Shown in pieces: positions 12,561 through 25,850 of a stretch of DNA of 64,000 bases. The notes below the pieces were generated by a model. It ran no database searches. It was not told the DNA's origin and saw nothing but the letters and a program-made list of their open reading frames with translations. This DNA is from Eonycteris spelaea (Eukaryota > Chordata > Mammalia > Chiroptera > Pteropodidae), in the NCBI GenBank assembly GCA_003508835.1, contig PUFA01000003.1, positions 22,453,501 to 22,517,500 on the forward strand, given 5' to 3'. The stretch's first letter is position 1. The number at the start of each line of letters is the position of its first letter. The position numbers and the translations under genes are program-made.

Positions 12561-12581
12561 TCTCTCCATCTCTCTCTCTTT

Positions 12582-12638
<57 letters not shown>
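12561..12638. repeat. Compound CT / TG / GA microsatellite
   Basis: An imperfect CT run (12561-12580), a pure TG run (12583-12606) and a pure GA run (12606-12638) lie end to end. The outer CT and GA runs are complementary to each other. Confidence 0.95.
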
Positions 12639-12641
<3 letters not shown>

Positions 12642-13879
12642 TGCAAAATTACACTCATCTTTGGAAAATTTAATCAACTATATGATCTCCCTCAGCCCTA
12701 AGTTCTACGTCTGAGTAAACGTATCACAGAGAGAATTTTTCTTAATTAGTTTTAAGCTGGTAGTCCTTTTATCCAACCCGTTTTGCTGGTTTCTTTTAGT
12801 TCATTGTATAACCGTGTAACACAGAAAAAAAATGGACTAAAAAGCTTTGTCCAAAGACTAATACCATGATAGTCAAATAAAAGTAACATGGCTAGTTTGA
12901 GAAATTGGTAATGACAGAGTGAGTGACGACCCACTTGCAAGAATCAAGCAGCACCAGCGAAGGTTTCTTCTGTTTAGTTGAGCTAATGTGATATTCGTAC
13001 AAGGGGGTAATCACTGGTAATGTGTATGAACAAATTGTATTGACTTTAATACTGTTTTTTTAAAAAATCAAGCTCCAATAGTTTTTCTCCCTTTATATCA
13101 GCAATACAAATGAAGATAGCGTTTGTGAGTTAAAGCAGGTTTCCTTAAGAATCCGTTATTTTTAAGACATTGGTAAAGCATAATGTTCAAAATATTAAAA
13201 ATATGACTATCATATAAATGTAAAATGAATATATCAAATGCTTTATTCATCTCATAAATTAATGACAGAACTAGGAAAATGGCAAAGCTGGTATTTATGG
13301 GCACTTTGATAAAGGAATGTTAGAATAAAATTGTTAGGAGACTTACAAAATCGGTTAATATCCATTGGGGTAATAAACTATAAACTGACATTTTCTTCTC
13401 TGGACAGAAGTTGTTCGAATTTCCACTAGACAGAAAATGTACGAGTTAACCTATAACATCACTAAGCTAGAGTCCCTTAATCACTAGTAAACAGTTAATT
13501 TAATAAAGTATATTCTTCTAGATAATTAAATGATTCTTGTATAGGCCTGTTAAAGCCCCATGAAAAAATGACATCTACCTTTGTTTCTTATTTCCAAGTT
13601 TTAAGTAATTTTGAATATCATTATTTGTATTTAGATCGCACATGACTTCTAGTTCACCCTCCACTGCCCTTGCTTTATTTTGATTGGAATTAATAAACAA
13701 TTTGATTCTTCTGAATTCCTTAGAAAATAAGAGCAATACCGAATTATTCCAAATGTCCCTTTTTTCCCCAGTGATCTTTCTATGTAAGGATTTAACTAAT
13801 GCCATGAGACCCCACAAAATTACAGAACAGCTGGAGTTTATTGATGTGACTCAAGGGAGAGATGGTTGGAGCTGAACCG

Positions 13880-14335
13880 GGGTGATGATTTTGCAGATGG
13901 AAAGGAAGGGCTGAGTTTTGAGATACACCTGGAAAATAAAATCAATAGGACCTCATGCTTGCTTGAATACAGAGGAGTCTGAGAGAGGAAAGAGCCACAA
14001 TTGATGGTGAGATGACACTAGAAGTAAACATAATCTTTGACATTTTTAGTTTCAGGTACTAATGAGATATTGAGGCTAAGATGTTGACAAGGTAGTTAGA
14101 AATTTAATTCTGGGACTTGAGTCAGTATTGGAACCAGGATTATAGCTTTCCTAGGTACCCACTGAGCGTGCTAGTGGAAGCCATGGAAACTGATTTAAAA
14201 AAATCACCTAGAGAGGGTATGTAGAGTGATAGGAACAAAAGACCTAATACCAAGCTCTAGTTAATCAGTTCTAGGTACTAGAAAAAGAAGAGGCAGTGAA
14301 GACTGGGCAGTCAGACAGTAAGAGCATTAGAATGG
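13880..14335 (+). mobile_element. L2 LINE fragment
   Basis: Phrases such as GGCTGAGTTTTGAGATACAC, ATTGAGGCTAAGATGTTGAC and ATCACCTAGAGAGGGTATGT match the non-coding 3' half of L2 read forwards. It is diverged, so the borders are approximate. Confidence 0.5.
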
Positions 14336-16334
14336 GACACTCTAAATGCATGCAAACTACTTAGAAAGTACAAACAAAGATATACAGTCCTTTCAACACA
14401 GAAATAAAGATTAATTTTAATTTCCTAAATATTAATAGTTCATGCTCCTTTCTAAATTACCACAAACAGTATTTGTTTTCGGTATTTTATCATCTGTAGT
14501 AGGTCTGTGAGATTGTTAGGGTGGAAATGAAGTTGAGAGATCTGCACTTTTCCTTTAAAACAAGAGTCCATCAAGACTTACTGATCTCAAAGGTTTAGGA
14601 AACAGGCAAAAATGAAATTCGAGAGACACAGGTGCCGATCGATTCAACCATCAGTCAGTCTTTTGAGATTTTGGCTGCCTCTTTAATGCACTCAGAGTGG
14701 ATTGGGTTAAGCTATGTTTGTATTCCATTCAAAATGACTGTTGGAGGCCCCGGAAACTCTGGATGGATCATTGTTTTATCAGATACAGATTATTACAGAC
14801 ATCAGCCTGAGCCACTGAAAAGCTTAAGCATAACCAGGAATAGAATTGTAAGTCAGTTCTGCCATTGGGCCGGGCCGCTGGATGCACATTGGCCTACATC
14901 TTCTGCAGAGTGAGACTCCCAGCTAGTCACCTCGCTTTGCAGTCTCACAGTGTTCCATTCACTTTGTCTGCGGGTTGAATGAGGGCGATACTGTGTTGCT
15001 TGTTATTCATTCATTCACCACATTTGCTTGCCAGATGAGAATATGACCCCGAGTATTCATCCAGCACTGTCAATTGTACTACTGCTTCAACATTCTAATA
15101 GTTGACTTGACAGCAGATATAATTTTGACAGAATTAGAAAATCATGTGGAATGGGTTTGTCTCATTCAATTTTGGACAGAGATGTTATAGAATTATTTCT
15201 CTGCCCCAACTCTCTTCCCTTTGCAATCTCGATGATGCAGTGGAGTGGCAAAAATCAGTAAGCTAGTCTCCCAGTGAAATCTCCCCTCTTTCAACAGACC
15301 ATGCCCAAGTGATCCTTCGATCATCTGGAGAAATAAAGCCCTCACTCTACAGAAAACCTCAACTCCACAGGGCCTCTCAGAGCAGAGCAAATCAGCAGCC
15401 AGTCTGGCATATTTATGGCCAGTGGGACTCCAGGTTGCTCCATACATTTGTAAGGACACCAGCTATGATAATAGTCCTTGTGACAGCGATTTTCTGCTAA
15501 GTTCCCACGCAAATATCAAGAGGAAAAGAGAATGGCTTATTCCAGGAGATTGTAATATTTTTGCTTGTTTGAGAAATAACAGTGACTATGGGTTTTATTT
15601 CATCGTTAGCTATTCTGTATTTACATAAATAATTGAGACTACAACAGGTATTTTGTTTCTCTTTTTTCTTAAAAGAACAGAAAGTAGTATGGGTTTCTCT
15701 TAAGTGAGTTGATTTTAATAAATAACAAAAGTCTAAAAATCATCACAGGTATATGGCTGGAGAAGTAGCATATATATGACACTGAACATCTAAATTAAAA
15801 ATGCAAACATGCCGATATGTGGCATCATGCATAATAAAACGTCTGAATAATTAACCTTATGGCTCTTTCATTCACATACTTGGGACTTTTATGGGCCTAG
15901 AATTTTCCTTTACATGGAGAGTAAAAAAATGCCTTACAGACTGGAATTCGTATTTGCTTTGAGGAGTAACAATGCCATAGCAAGGTGCTTTACGTGATTC
16001 TTAGATGACTGAAATCTGAATTAAATGCACCATACCATCTATATCTATTCTGTGCAATAATAGGCTTTATAATAAAGGGCTATTTAACTCCCTTAGTTGA
16101 CACAGGGACATATTTACTGTTTTTGCATTAATGTGGCTGAGCTAACACAAAATTTCTTTCTCATATGTTCTTGTCTCCTTCCGTTCCCTCTTCTTGTTTG
16201 CTTCCAAAAGTCCTTCTAGATTAAAAGAAAAAAATATCCCCATTGATGTGACTCTATCATGTCTCCTTACCATAATTAATTTCAATCTTGTTCTATTGAG
16301 AACTCACTTTTTTGGCTCATCGTTTAGCCTTGTG

Positions 16335-16560
16335 TAGCATTTGGAATAGTGCACTCATCAATGCTTTACATCTCTTGCTTCATCTCATCCTCATGACAAC
16401 ACAACAAAGATGGTGTTGTTATTCCCATTGCATGGATGGGAAAAATGAGGGGCAGACAGGGTAAGTGACTAGCACCCAAGAACTCATAGCATGTTAAAAC
16501 TCAGATTCAGATCTAGCCTATTTTAGAAGCCTGTCAATTAATCTTATGACACTGCCTCTT
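16335..16560 (-). mobile_element. MIR SINE
   Basis: Inverted MIR: ATCTCATCCTCATGACAACA, TTATTCCCATTGCATGGATG, GGTAAGTGACTAGCACCCAA and ACACTGCCTCTTGC in order. Confidence 0.8.
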
Positions 16561-18069
16561 GCTTGTGAAATGAATGAATATGAAGCATTGAAGCTCCATC
16601 AGGGGAGATACAATCTTATCAGATGCAAAATGCTATTTTTATTTTCTACAGAAATTGAGATATAATATTTCTCTTCTTTTTCAATATTGGGTTTCTTTAA
16701 TAGCATGAAATCTCATTACTGTTTACATTTCAGAGATTTTTTTTTTTTATGAGTGTTGTTGTTGTTTTTGGACCAGTATATTGAGAAAACAAAATGATTC
16801 TGAAGTTGCTGAAGAAGGTCATTCTACATTGTAGTACCAAATCGTATTTCTAGTCTCAAACTTTTGAATGTCCGTATGATTGAAATACCTTTGTGAAGAT
16901 TTGGGGTAAGATAAAGGAGCATGTTCTTATGGGAATTCTGCTCTTTCCTGTGACCCTCTCATCTGGTTTATACTATCACCAAGCATCTATCACAGGTGCA
17001 TTCCTCTTTGACAGGTATCCTCTGGTATGAAATATATTTTTTCTCTCTCATAGTCAATATCTGTTAACATGCTGGAAAAACTGAGCAAACCTAGTCATTT
17101 TGGTTCATGATGTAGCCATTATGAAAAATTTCTGAAACATCTCACTAAAACATCTAAAATGTCCTTGAAACTTCTGTTTCCTTAAAACTGGGAAAAGTTG
17201 GACTAGGTGAGGAATAAAAACCATTCTATTAATTTGTATGAAATCTGTACGAAATCACCATTATTATAAGTGAAAATATTATTAGCCATTTCATATGGCT
17301 TAACCTAAGATACCAATATTTTATGATTTGATATTAAATATTTACATTTATTTATATAGAGAAAGGGTAGCAATGTGGAATCTCCCAGGAAAAGCCTGAG
17401 ATGCCAGCCAAATATTATGTTTCCTTGGAATAAATGTTTTTTGGGGGATCCTCAGAACCTTGAATGCTGCAATATCATGAGACCACCTTTATAAACGTTT
17501 GCACCGTGATGCAATATGAGGCCATCACTGTATAATTAAAAGCAATATATGCAATTCTTAAATACAGTTACAAAGCATATGTTGTTTGCCATTGACTTCT
17601 AATTTTTTGGTATTCTTAAAGATCTTAGTAGTTTTGCAAGCACCTAGGGTTAGGCTTCTAGTATTTTTTAATGGTTTCACTCTAAATTTAATGTCACGTC
17701 TTTTTTTTTTTTTCCTGATTTTTGATAGACATTTAGATTCAGTATATAGAATATACAAAAAATATCTTGTGACCATCTGAGTTTCTTTTCAGCTATAAAT
17801 ATTTCTTGATTGCTAAGTAGTCCAGGGGATAAAAACTTTGAATCAAACAAAGACCTCGTCCCCAAGGACTGTGAAGTCAACTTAATGTAGTGCCCCATGC
17901 ATTCTCCCATTTGGAAAACTACAACTTGGGTAAAAGACTTTCAAAATGAAAATGAACGCACTCAGCTTAGAGAGTTGGTTCAATTTCTCCTCGCCAGCCT
18001 TTTCAGGAATGCTGATAACTTGGAAGAGGGAAGAAATGGCTTTATTCACGAGCTATCACATGCCTCACT

Positions 18070-18255
18070 TTGACAAACAGTATCCTATGTTAATGCTCTC
18101 AAGGATTCTATGAGGTTATTATCTTGATTTTTTTTTTAATTCTCACTTATAAAACCCAGTTAAAAGCACAAGCATGTCACATGGCTAGTTGGTGTCAGTA
18201 AATGGGATTTCAACCCAGTTCTCGCCAACTTCAGCTGTCCTCTCTCAACCTCACT
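18070..18255 (-). mobile_element. MIR SINE, interrupted by a T run
   Basis: GGATTCTATGAGGTTATTAT, then GTCACATGGCTAGTTGGTGT and GGGATTTCAACCCAG, match inverted MIR. A T-rich stretch at 18127-18140 replaces the middle. Confidence 0.55.
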
Positions 18256-19095
18256 GTCTCCTGGACAAGAGCATCTGATGCGTAGGACTTATAACCGGAG
18301 AGTCTCCTCCTCACGTATCCCTTAACACATCTTCTCCCAGATAAGCTAACACACGTTGAAGAGGCAAGAACAGTTCTTATAGAAAGTTCCTGAAGTAGAG
18401 CTTTAGAAAATTAAGAACTCATATGAACCATACCCAAAGAGCCAAGAGGAACTTTGCCTCCATGTCCTCATTTGAAAAATACCTACAGTAAAGGAAATTG
18501 AATAGAAAAAAAATATTTAATATCTTTGGAGTTTATTAAAGTGTCATATAAATGAGTAATATTAGAATTTAATCATTTCTGTGTGTTAACGTCTCCCACA
18601 CCCTTCCTGCTATCCCCCACTTTCAAACCAGTTTTTAAAATATTTATGTTCTTTGAAGTGAGGAACAAGATAAAATAAGGACTCTACTTTTTAATCTCTG
18701 AGTTAAGATATCAGATACACAGGCAACAGTATTTAGCCTCCTTTTATTGAATATGTGCAGGCTTATAATTATACAAATGCCACTGGGTACAAAATTTAAA
18801 GGCCTGCACTGAATGCCCCTGGTCATTAATCTTAAAAAAAGAAAATCAATGTCCGTAGAATGTTGGTCATTTGCCTTTCCCAGTAATATTCAATGGCTGT
18901 ATCACATGATCTTTAAGTAACCTACTAATGAACAAAAGAATAAAAGGAGACATAAAGTAAGGAAATAGTAAGTCAGCATTAACCTAATTATTGCAAAGTG
19001 AATGTTTTTACAGCTGACCTACAGGCAGCTAAAGAGTGGGGAAATATTTTTGTTCAAGCATTTCAGTATTTCTTATGAATCATAAAGCTTAGAGC

Positions 19096-19117
19096 AAAAA
19101 AAAAAAAAAAAAAAAAA
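19096..19117. repeat. Poly-A tract
   Basis: 22 A in a row, followed by GG and a further A run. No retroelement body is recognisable to the left. Confidence 0.8.
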
Positions 19118-20214
19118 GGAAAAAAAGTGCAGTTCAGCCAGAATTTATGAGTCAGATAAACCTTGAGTTTAAAGAGTAACAGTGTTGATGAGTAGATTGT
19201 CTAAAATGTGATAAATCAGGGTAGGCAAGACCATGGTTGCCATCTGCTTGGCTCCCAACAAAGTGTATTCTGATTTATTCCAGGGAAGAATTAAGTTTCT
19301 TTTTTTTTTTTTTTGCAAACTTCAGACTTAGTGTTCACTTAAGACAGTGATTTAGGAAGGAAGTGTTTACTGATTAGATCCACATTATTTTAAAGATGCT
19401 TTCATAATATTTCAATCTAATTTTGAAAACAGACAACAGGTAATAAGTAGAGATAAAATAATTAGATGTAGAACATCAAGGTAGCCTTTTGGTTATGCTT
19501 CTTCCATTGTTCTCCTAGACTACGTACTTCACATTCACCCTACAAGAAACTAAGGAGAAAAATTAAACCATGGACCAATGTTACAATTGTATATAATCAC
19601 TGTCTGTAAGAAATACATTTATTTCTAATCTGTGATTTTACCACCACCCCCCAAAAGAAAATTGTGCCATAATTGTTACCTGCTTGATGCTTATTTAAAT
19701 TAATGTTTCATTACCTTCGGTATAAGTTTGACAAACTTAATTATAGGGCCACCTTGCTTTGTAAACATCCAGCTTGATAACATTAGAGCCACAGTGACCT
19801 GCTCACTACTTTCCATACTCTCCCTCCCCAGCACATCTTCATTCTTACTCCGGGAAGCTGAGGACATCACCTGGTGGAAGTTCTAGAGAACCATAATTCA
19901 AATAGTAGGGTTTTTTCCACCACAATTTTATTTTCATTTGAGTGTAGGTAATGGTTCTCAATCTCACAAGTACATGCTCACTTTTTAGCATGCTGCTTTT
20001 TTCCCTTCAAACCTGTTATACTCCTCAAGAACTATCCTACATTGTCTTTCATTTCTTTATTTCTTTTCTCATTGCACAAATGAACCAAATCAGACCCACC
20101 CAAGTAATGTCTTCTTAGTGTTATGATAGTGTTACTGATATGTCAGTAACAAAGAAGAAAGCACTATAATTTGAAGTGAAATTTTGTTAACTCAAGAACC
20201 GTTCTGATTAAAAT

Positions 20215-20345
20215 ACTTATTCATTAATTCATTCAACAACTGTTTGCTGAATGTATTCTAAATTTTTGTTGTTGACACTAGAGGTTCTGTGGTAAGAAAT
20301 AGCAGGAAAGTTTATGAGCTAGTTCTAGGGGCTAAAAAGACATTA
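20215..20345 (+). mobile_element. L2-like fragment
   Basis: The TTCATTAATTCATTCAACAA / CTGTTTGCTGAATG pattern, followed by a loosely matching L2 text, is typical of the L2 3' region. It is short and diverged. Confidence 0.4.
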
Positions 20346-21149
20346 ATCAAATAATCAAGCAAATCAATGGAAATTTAAAACTGTGAAAATCACTATCAGA
20401 AACAGCACATAGCCCATGAAAACATTGCATATAATTCTATTTCGTTTTCTTAGTCTTAAATACATAAAATATTTTTCTGAGACCTTTTAAAAATTTTATA
20501 CCTAGTTTAACTGTTCATTCGTATGCAGTAGTTCACCAACTTCCACTCTATATCCCCCTGTTCTCACTCCCAACCCCCCAAAAAACGCCTGGAACCATGT
20601 CTTGCTATCTAGCTCTGTTATATAAGAATCATTTTAAAAAGGAGTTGGAATGGTGCCTCCACAACATTTCCACGAACTTTATCAGAGCTCTTAAACAACT
20701 GAGCTTTTTCAGATGTTTTAGCCCTTAATTTTACCTTACTTTCTGAATGTCCTCAAGGAACCACCTGAGGCAGTGCAATGGGACTCAGCTGCTATGTACA
20801 CTGCCTCCTCCTGGAACTCTGTTTAGCCCAGTCTGTCACCATTGCCATCTGCAAACATTTGTGAATGCCATTGATGGGGCATAAGAAAGATTGAATTCAG
20901 GTCCCTCGGGAATATACCTCCCACTTACACAGGATTCACACATATGGTGTGTTTTTCCACTTTACAAACATATACAGGAAGGGAGTATTTACTGAATTGA
21001 TCTATATTATTTTAAAGATTTCTTTCTTTAAATAAAATCTCAGTTGAGAGGGTTTAGTAGATAAAGGAAATAAAGTGCAAGTGAAACGAGAATTTGAAGT
21101 CAAGTGATGGGTACATTGCAGCTTAGACTATTCTAACTTTTTGGTGGTG

Positions 21150-21900
21150 CAATTATTTTTGTAGCATCTTTATTGAAATATAATCCACATACCATACAGT
21201 TCACCCATTTGAAGTTATACAGCCATCACCACAATTAATTTTATAACGTTTTATCACCCCTAACAGAAATGCCTTTAGCAGTCACCCTCTATTTCTCTAC
21301 TACCCCCGTCCTGCATCAGCCATAGGCAGTCTCTGCTTTACTTTCTGTCTCTAGAATTCACCTATTTTACACATTTTCACATAAATGCAATTATACAACA
21401 TGTCATCTTTTGTGAGTGGCTTCTTTCAGTTAGCATAATGTTTTCAAAGTTCTTTCGTGTTGTAGCATGTATGAATATTTCATTCCTTTTTACTATCAAA
21501 TAATATTCCATTGTATGGATATGCCACATTTTATTTATCCATTCTTCAGATGGTGAGCATTTGGGTCATTTCAATTTATTTTTCATTCTTATGAATAATG
21601 CTTCTGTGAACATTTGTATATACAATTTTGTGTGAATATATGTTTTCAATTCTCTTGGAAAATACCTAGGAAGAAATTGCTAGGTCATATTTAATTCTCT
21701 TTAGCCTTTTGAGAAGCTGCCAAAGCATTTTTCAAAGTACCGGTTTACACTCCCACCGACAGTGTATGAAGATTCTAATTTATCCACATCCTCACCAATT
21801 TCATTACTGTCTTTTTGATCGTAGCCATCCTGGTGATTGTGAAATGGTATCTCATACTGTTCTCATTTTGTATTTGTTTGAAATTTTTATAATGAAAAGT
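21150..21900 (-). mobile_element. L1 (L1MB-like) 3' end, inverted
   Basis: Starts near CATCTTTATTGAAATATAAT, then GTTATACAGCCATCACCACA, GTTGTAGCATGTATGAATAT, CCATTGTATGGATATGCC and CACTCCCACCGACAGTGTAT. This is the 3' UTR and the end of ORF2 of an old L1 read backwards. The reading frames that cross 21709-22155 arise from it and its flank. Confidence 0.9.
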
Positions 21901-22750
21901 TTCAAAAAAGAAATAAATTGCAAATACTCTGAGTATGTTGAAGATAGACATTTGTACATATATTTCATTTATACCAAAAAAAAAATGAAAAGTTACTGTA
22001 GTCCATGACTCAATCAGTTTTTGAGGTCTTAAATCTTCAAAACTTACATCATAATAGTATAAAAATTTGTAGAATATTTTTAAGTATGGAAGAGTTATTC
22101 TAATACTAATACTTGATTTGCTACAAACACTCTCAGAATACCAAAATGAAAACACATAGTAGTTTGCATACCAGCAGGTTTTGCTACTGTGGCCTAGTTT
22201 TAAGGAAATTTAGTTAAGGATTGATTTCCTTTCTTTAAAAAACTATGTTGAAACATTTTGGTTCTCGTCATGCCTAAAAAAAAAAAATCTAAGATCCCCT
22301 TTGAGGATGACTATTGATTTGTCTGTCATATTTTTGACAAAGGATCAACAAAATGTTTTATCTCTGAAACAAGAATATTTAATGAAACAGATTGGAAATG
22401 GGACTTTATTGTTATCTATCGTTACTTAGACCTTCTCATGCAGATTGTTCTGATGGACAATGGCTTATTCTGAACTACTTCCACATCTTTCAGAAAAATG
22501 ACAAATTATTTACATTAAAGTGACCTTGGTCAGCTTCTTGTATATAATTTAAGGAAAATCCATTAACATTGCTTAAAGTAAAAACCTTTAAAAATATTTT
22601 ATTGATTTAGTTTTAATCTCAATTTCAATAGAATAATTATTATGGATTTTTTTTTCTATTCTTTACAATCCAATGGTGTTCATTCAGGTATCATTTTAAG
22701 TCATCAGTCATAACGTAATCAGTAATTAAAATTATAGCCAACTACAGGTG

Positions 22751-22817
22751 TTGCTAATTGTTAATCAATTAGATACATAATGATTGCATATCTAATTGAA
22801 ATACTGATTGAAGTATT
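22751..22817. promoter_or_regulatory. Cluster of homeodomain-type sites with two inverted repeats
   Basis: TCAATTAGATA (22765-22775) and TATCTAATTGA (22789-22799) are perfect inverted copies around a 13-nt spacer that contains TGATTGCA. AATACT (22800-22805) and AGTATT (22812-22817) follow. TAATTG/CAATTA cores are typical of homeodomain binding. The regulatory role is an inference. Confidence 0.3.
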
Positions 22818-24631
22818 GATAGTTAACCATAATTTTTTTCAAAAGTAAATCACTTCTTACTATTCTTAAACTGGAATGAGTTATTAAGAATATGTCCCCA
22901 AGTACTGTCTGAGTCGTGTGGTTGAACATTAGTGGGAAGTGGACCTTCTCTTTCTGCATGTGTAGATAACATTGGTACAGTTGATCAGAATTGACCTGAC
23001 AGACAGTTGAATGAGTCTGTGAATTTTAATTGACTTATTTGCATATTAACAGGCAACATTCTGCAGATGGTTCAGTGGGCCCTGAGTATCTGGATTCGGC
23101 AAATTTGGGGCCCGTTATATAGAAATGTAACCATCGTTAACTCTGAGAGAATCCCTGTTTTGCCAGGAGGCTGCAGCCTGTATCACTGCCAACCTGCTGA
23201 TCAGCCTTCATGGGAATTAATTAGTTCACATATTTATAGCAATTTGATGGTTAGAATACCTTCATGACCAAAAAAAAAAAAAATTCTTGACATTTATTCC
23301 TTTTGAAAAATGATTGTTGAAATTCACAAGACAAGCTAAAGCTTAGAAAGGAATATTTTGCCTACACCATCATAACTAAAATTATTCTGTACTTTCTAAT
23401 CATTGAATCATATGAATGGGAGGCACCTTGACAAGAATAAGCAAAGACTAGGTAATATTATTTGTATTTCATGATACATCAAATATTGACCTTTCCAATT
23501 GAAAGGCATAAACTCTGAATATAAAGCCAGAATTTATTCTCCCAAAAGGATACCATAGTATGGGCTGTCTACTTAGCTTAATAGATTTAGTAAAGCCAGT
23601 CTGACAACATCATCAAAAATCTATCACTAGAAAGGACCAAGCTCTTCAATGAAAGTATTTTAGGTAAATATGCCTATTACAGCACCATGCCTGAAACATA
23701 GATGCAGGCGTTTAGGAAGTTTAATGAGTGAATCAATAAAGCATTGCATGTAAATAATACCAAGATTTGTTTTGGACATTAATTCAAAGAGAACAGAGCA
23801 TAATCCAAAAAGTTTTTTAAATTTTAATTTTTGAAATTTGTAATGTAATTATGACACCACTGAGTTGTCTCAATTATTCAAATGTCAGTGATGTGTCAGA
23901 TTCAACAAGCAAAAACACCTCTTCTGTCAGCTGCCATAATTCACCTGTTAGACTAAGTAAGAATTCTCAAGTATACACTGGGATAAGGGGAAGAAACTTG
24001 GAAAAAGAACACAACTATGAAAACTTTACTCAGAGTCCTCCTTTTTAGGTAGTAACAATGGATTTAGACTATGTATTCAAGAAGAGGGGCTCTCAAAATT
24101 TGAGCAAATACCATTTTTATCCAAATTAATAGAAGTGAAAAGCATAGAGATTGCTATTTTATTATTCTGTCTAGTTTTATGGAATGTCATTTCTAAAAAC
24201 CTTGTCCATGACATTATTTTTAATCCAGCAACTGCAATAACATCTGGCCATTTCTGTTTTGGATGCAAAGGGTAATTAGTAAGTTATGTTATTGATCTAT
24301 CTTCTGGCATTACCTGAAGATTGAAATTAAAAGCAATTCTAGTCACTTCATCCTTGAAAAGAATATTTCTTAAATCTTCATTTACAACAAGAGAATATCA
24401 CAAAACCCTTCTGATTCTTGAAACAGCCAGCTGTTAATATGAGTTATGTGAATCTGACCTATAATCTCACCTGACACTTGAAACTCAAATATTTTCCCTT
24501 ATTTCTCCAGCACAATTAAAATATTTAGTCTCACTTCATTTTATGAGACATAAATAGCTATGTAAGTACTCTGTAACTGTACATTGTTTTTACCATTGTA
24601 ACAAATGACCTCATAAATACATTGTAATGTC

Positions 24632-24647
24632 CCATGTAATTACATGG
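24632..24647. promoter_or_regulatory. Perfect 16-bp palindrome with a TAATTA core
   Basis: CCATGTAATTACATGG is fully self-complementary. TAATTA is the core that homeodomain proteins bind as dimers or alone. Just left, ACATTGTAATGT (24620-24631) is a second, imperfect palindrome. It lies outside any repeat I recognise. Function is inferred only. Confidence 0.35.
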
Positions 24648-25828
24648 TAAGTCTTGTCTTTGAGATGGCTGCTCTGAAATTGAAAGCCTGCTGGTTTCAC
24701 AGATTAATTATTTAGGGCCTAATTTGACAGTTTGCTTGAAGACATACATCAGTTAAATAGTTGCTTCTGCTTGAAAAGAAAGTTTCATAGTAAAATTCCC
24801 ATATTTAGTACAGTCTATAATAACTGTGTTTATATCTGAGTATATCTGAGTATACTGTTTAAATTTCAATAACTGTAAAAGCAAAAAACAAAAAAAAAAG
24901 AATTTTTCTATATGGGATGAGACTGATTTACAATCATGTTTTCTTCCATCACATATTGGATAGAAGTTGGTTTTGTGACAATAATTTTAAAGATTCCAGT
25001 TTTATTACTTTTTGAGTGTAAATTATTATAAAAATTATAGTTTTCTCTTGTTGAGCATTGTACAAACTTTAAACTAATGTTTCATTTTTTAGAGACAAAG
25101 TTGGTATATCATGAACATTTTAGCGTGAGGGCATTATTACAGTACCCTGAGTTATTACTGGTTATTCTTGATAAATGGATTTTAGGCCATACTTGAAAGA
25201 ATTTTCATATGGCACACATCAGAACTGAAACTCTTATCTCTTTGCCTCAGGATGCTTATATATCTGATGAAATCAATTATTCTGAAGTTATGCCATTCAC
25301 CTCACTGCTTAAATAGTATCTTGGTTTCTGTGTTCTAAAAAAGAAATGGGAAATAAGTGGACACTATATTTTCTGCCTTAAATTATATATTGGTCTATTT
25401 TCTTGTGCCTTTTAAGGCTATAATTTTATATATAACTCTCCTGATGTATTTGTGTTCTGGCTTTCTTAACTCTAGTTCCTGCATCGATGCTATTATATTG
25501 CTTTTAGCAATTGTATTTAGTAAAAATGAATAGTCTGAGAAAGGACCTAGTGATGTGAAAGAGTTAATGACCCTCCCTAAACATCTAGTTTACTCTCAGG
25601 GAATGACTTAGGCACTAGAGAATAAAGTCTATTGATACTGACAAATTCTGAAATGTATTACTCGTAAGATCGCTTTATCATGAACTCTAGGGAACAGCCA
25701 AATTGCTTTATTGTAATGGAATTTTCTCAAAATGTGAATACTTTCTTGAAATTGGATTCCCAGTTTCTAGGATCTGGAAGAAAACAGGCCTGACTACTAC
25801 TAGGCTATGCATAGCAAATCATCAAATG

Positions 25829-25850
25829 AAAAAAAAAAAAAAAAAAAAAA
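25829..25850. repeat. Poly-A tract
   Basis: 22 A in a row. A T-rich tract of 17 lies about 70 bp to the right (25920-25936), so the two could pair as a weak inverted repeat. Confidence 0.8.

Noticed and set aside
12532..12714. Frame encoding alternating Cys-Val and Arg-Glu
   Set aside because: Translation of the compound microsatellite.
21775..22155. 126-codon frame on the - strand
   Set aside because: Half of it covers the inverted L1 at 21150-21900; the rest is low-complexity Phe/Ile/Tyr from AT-rich DNA.
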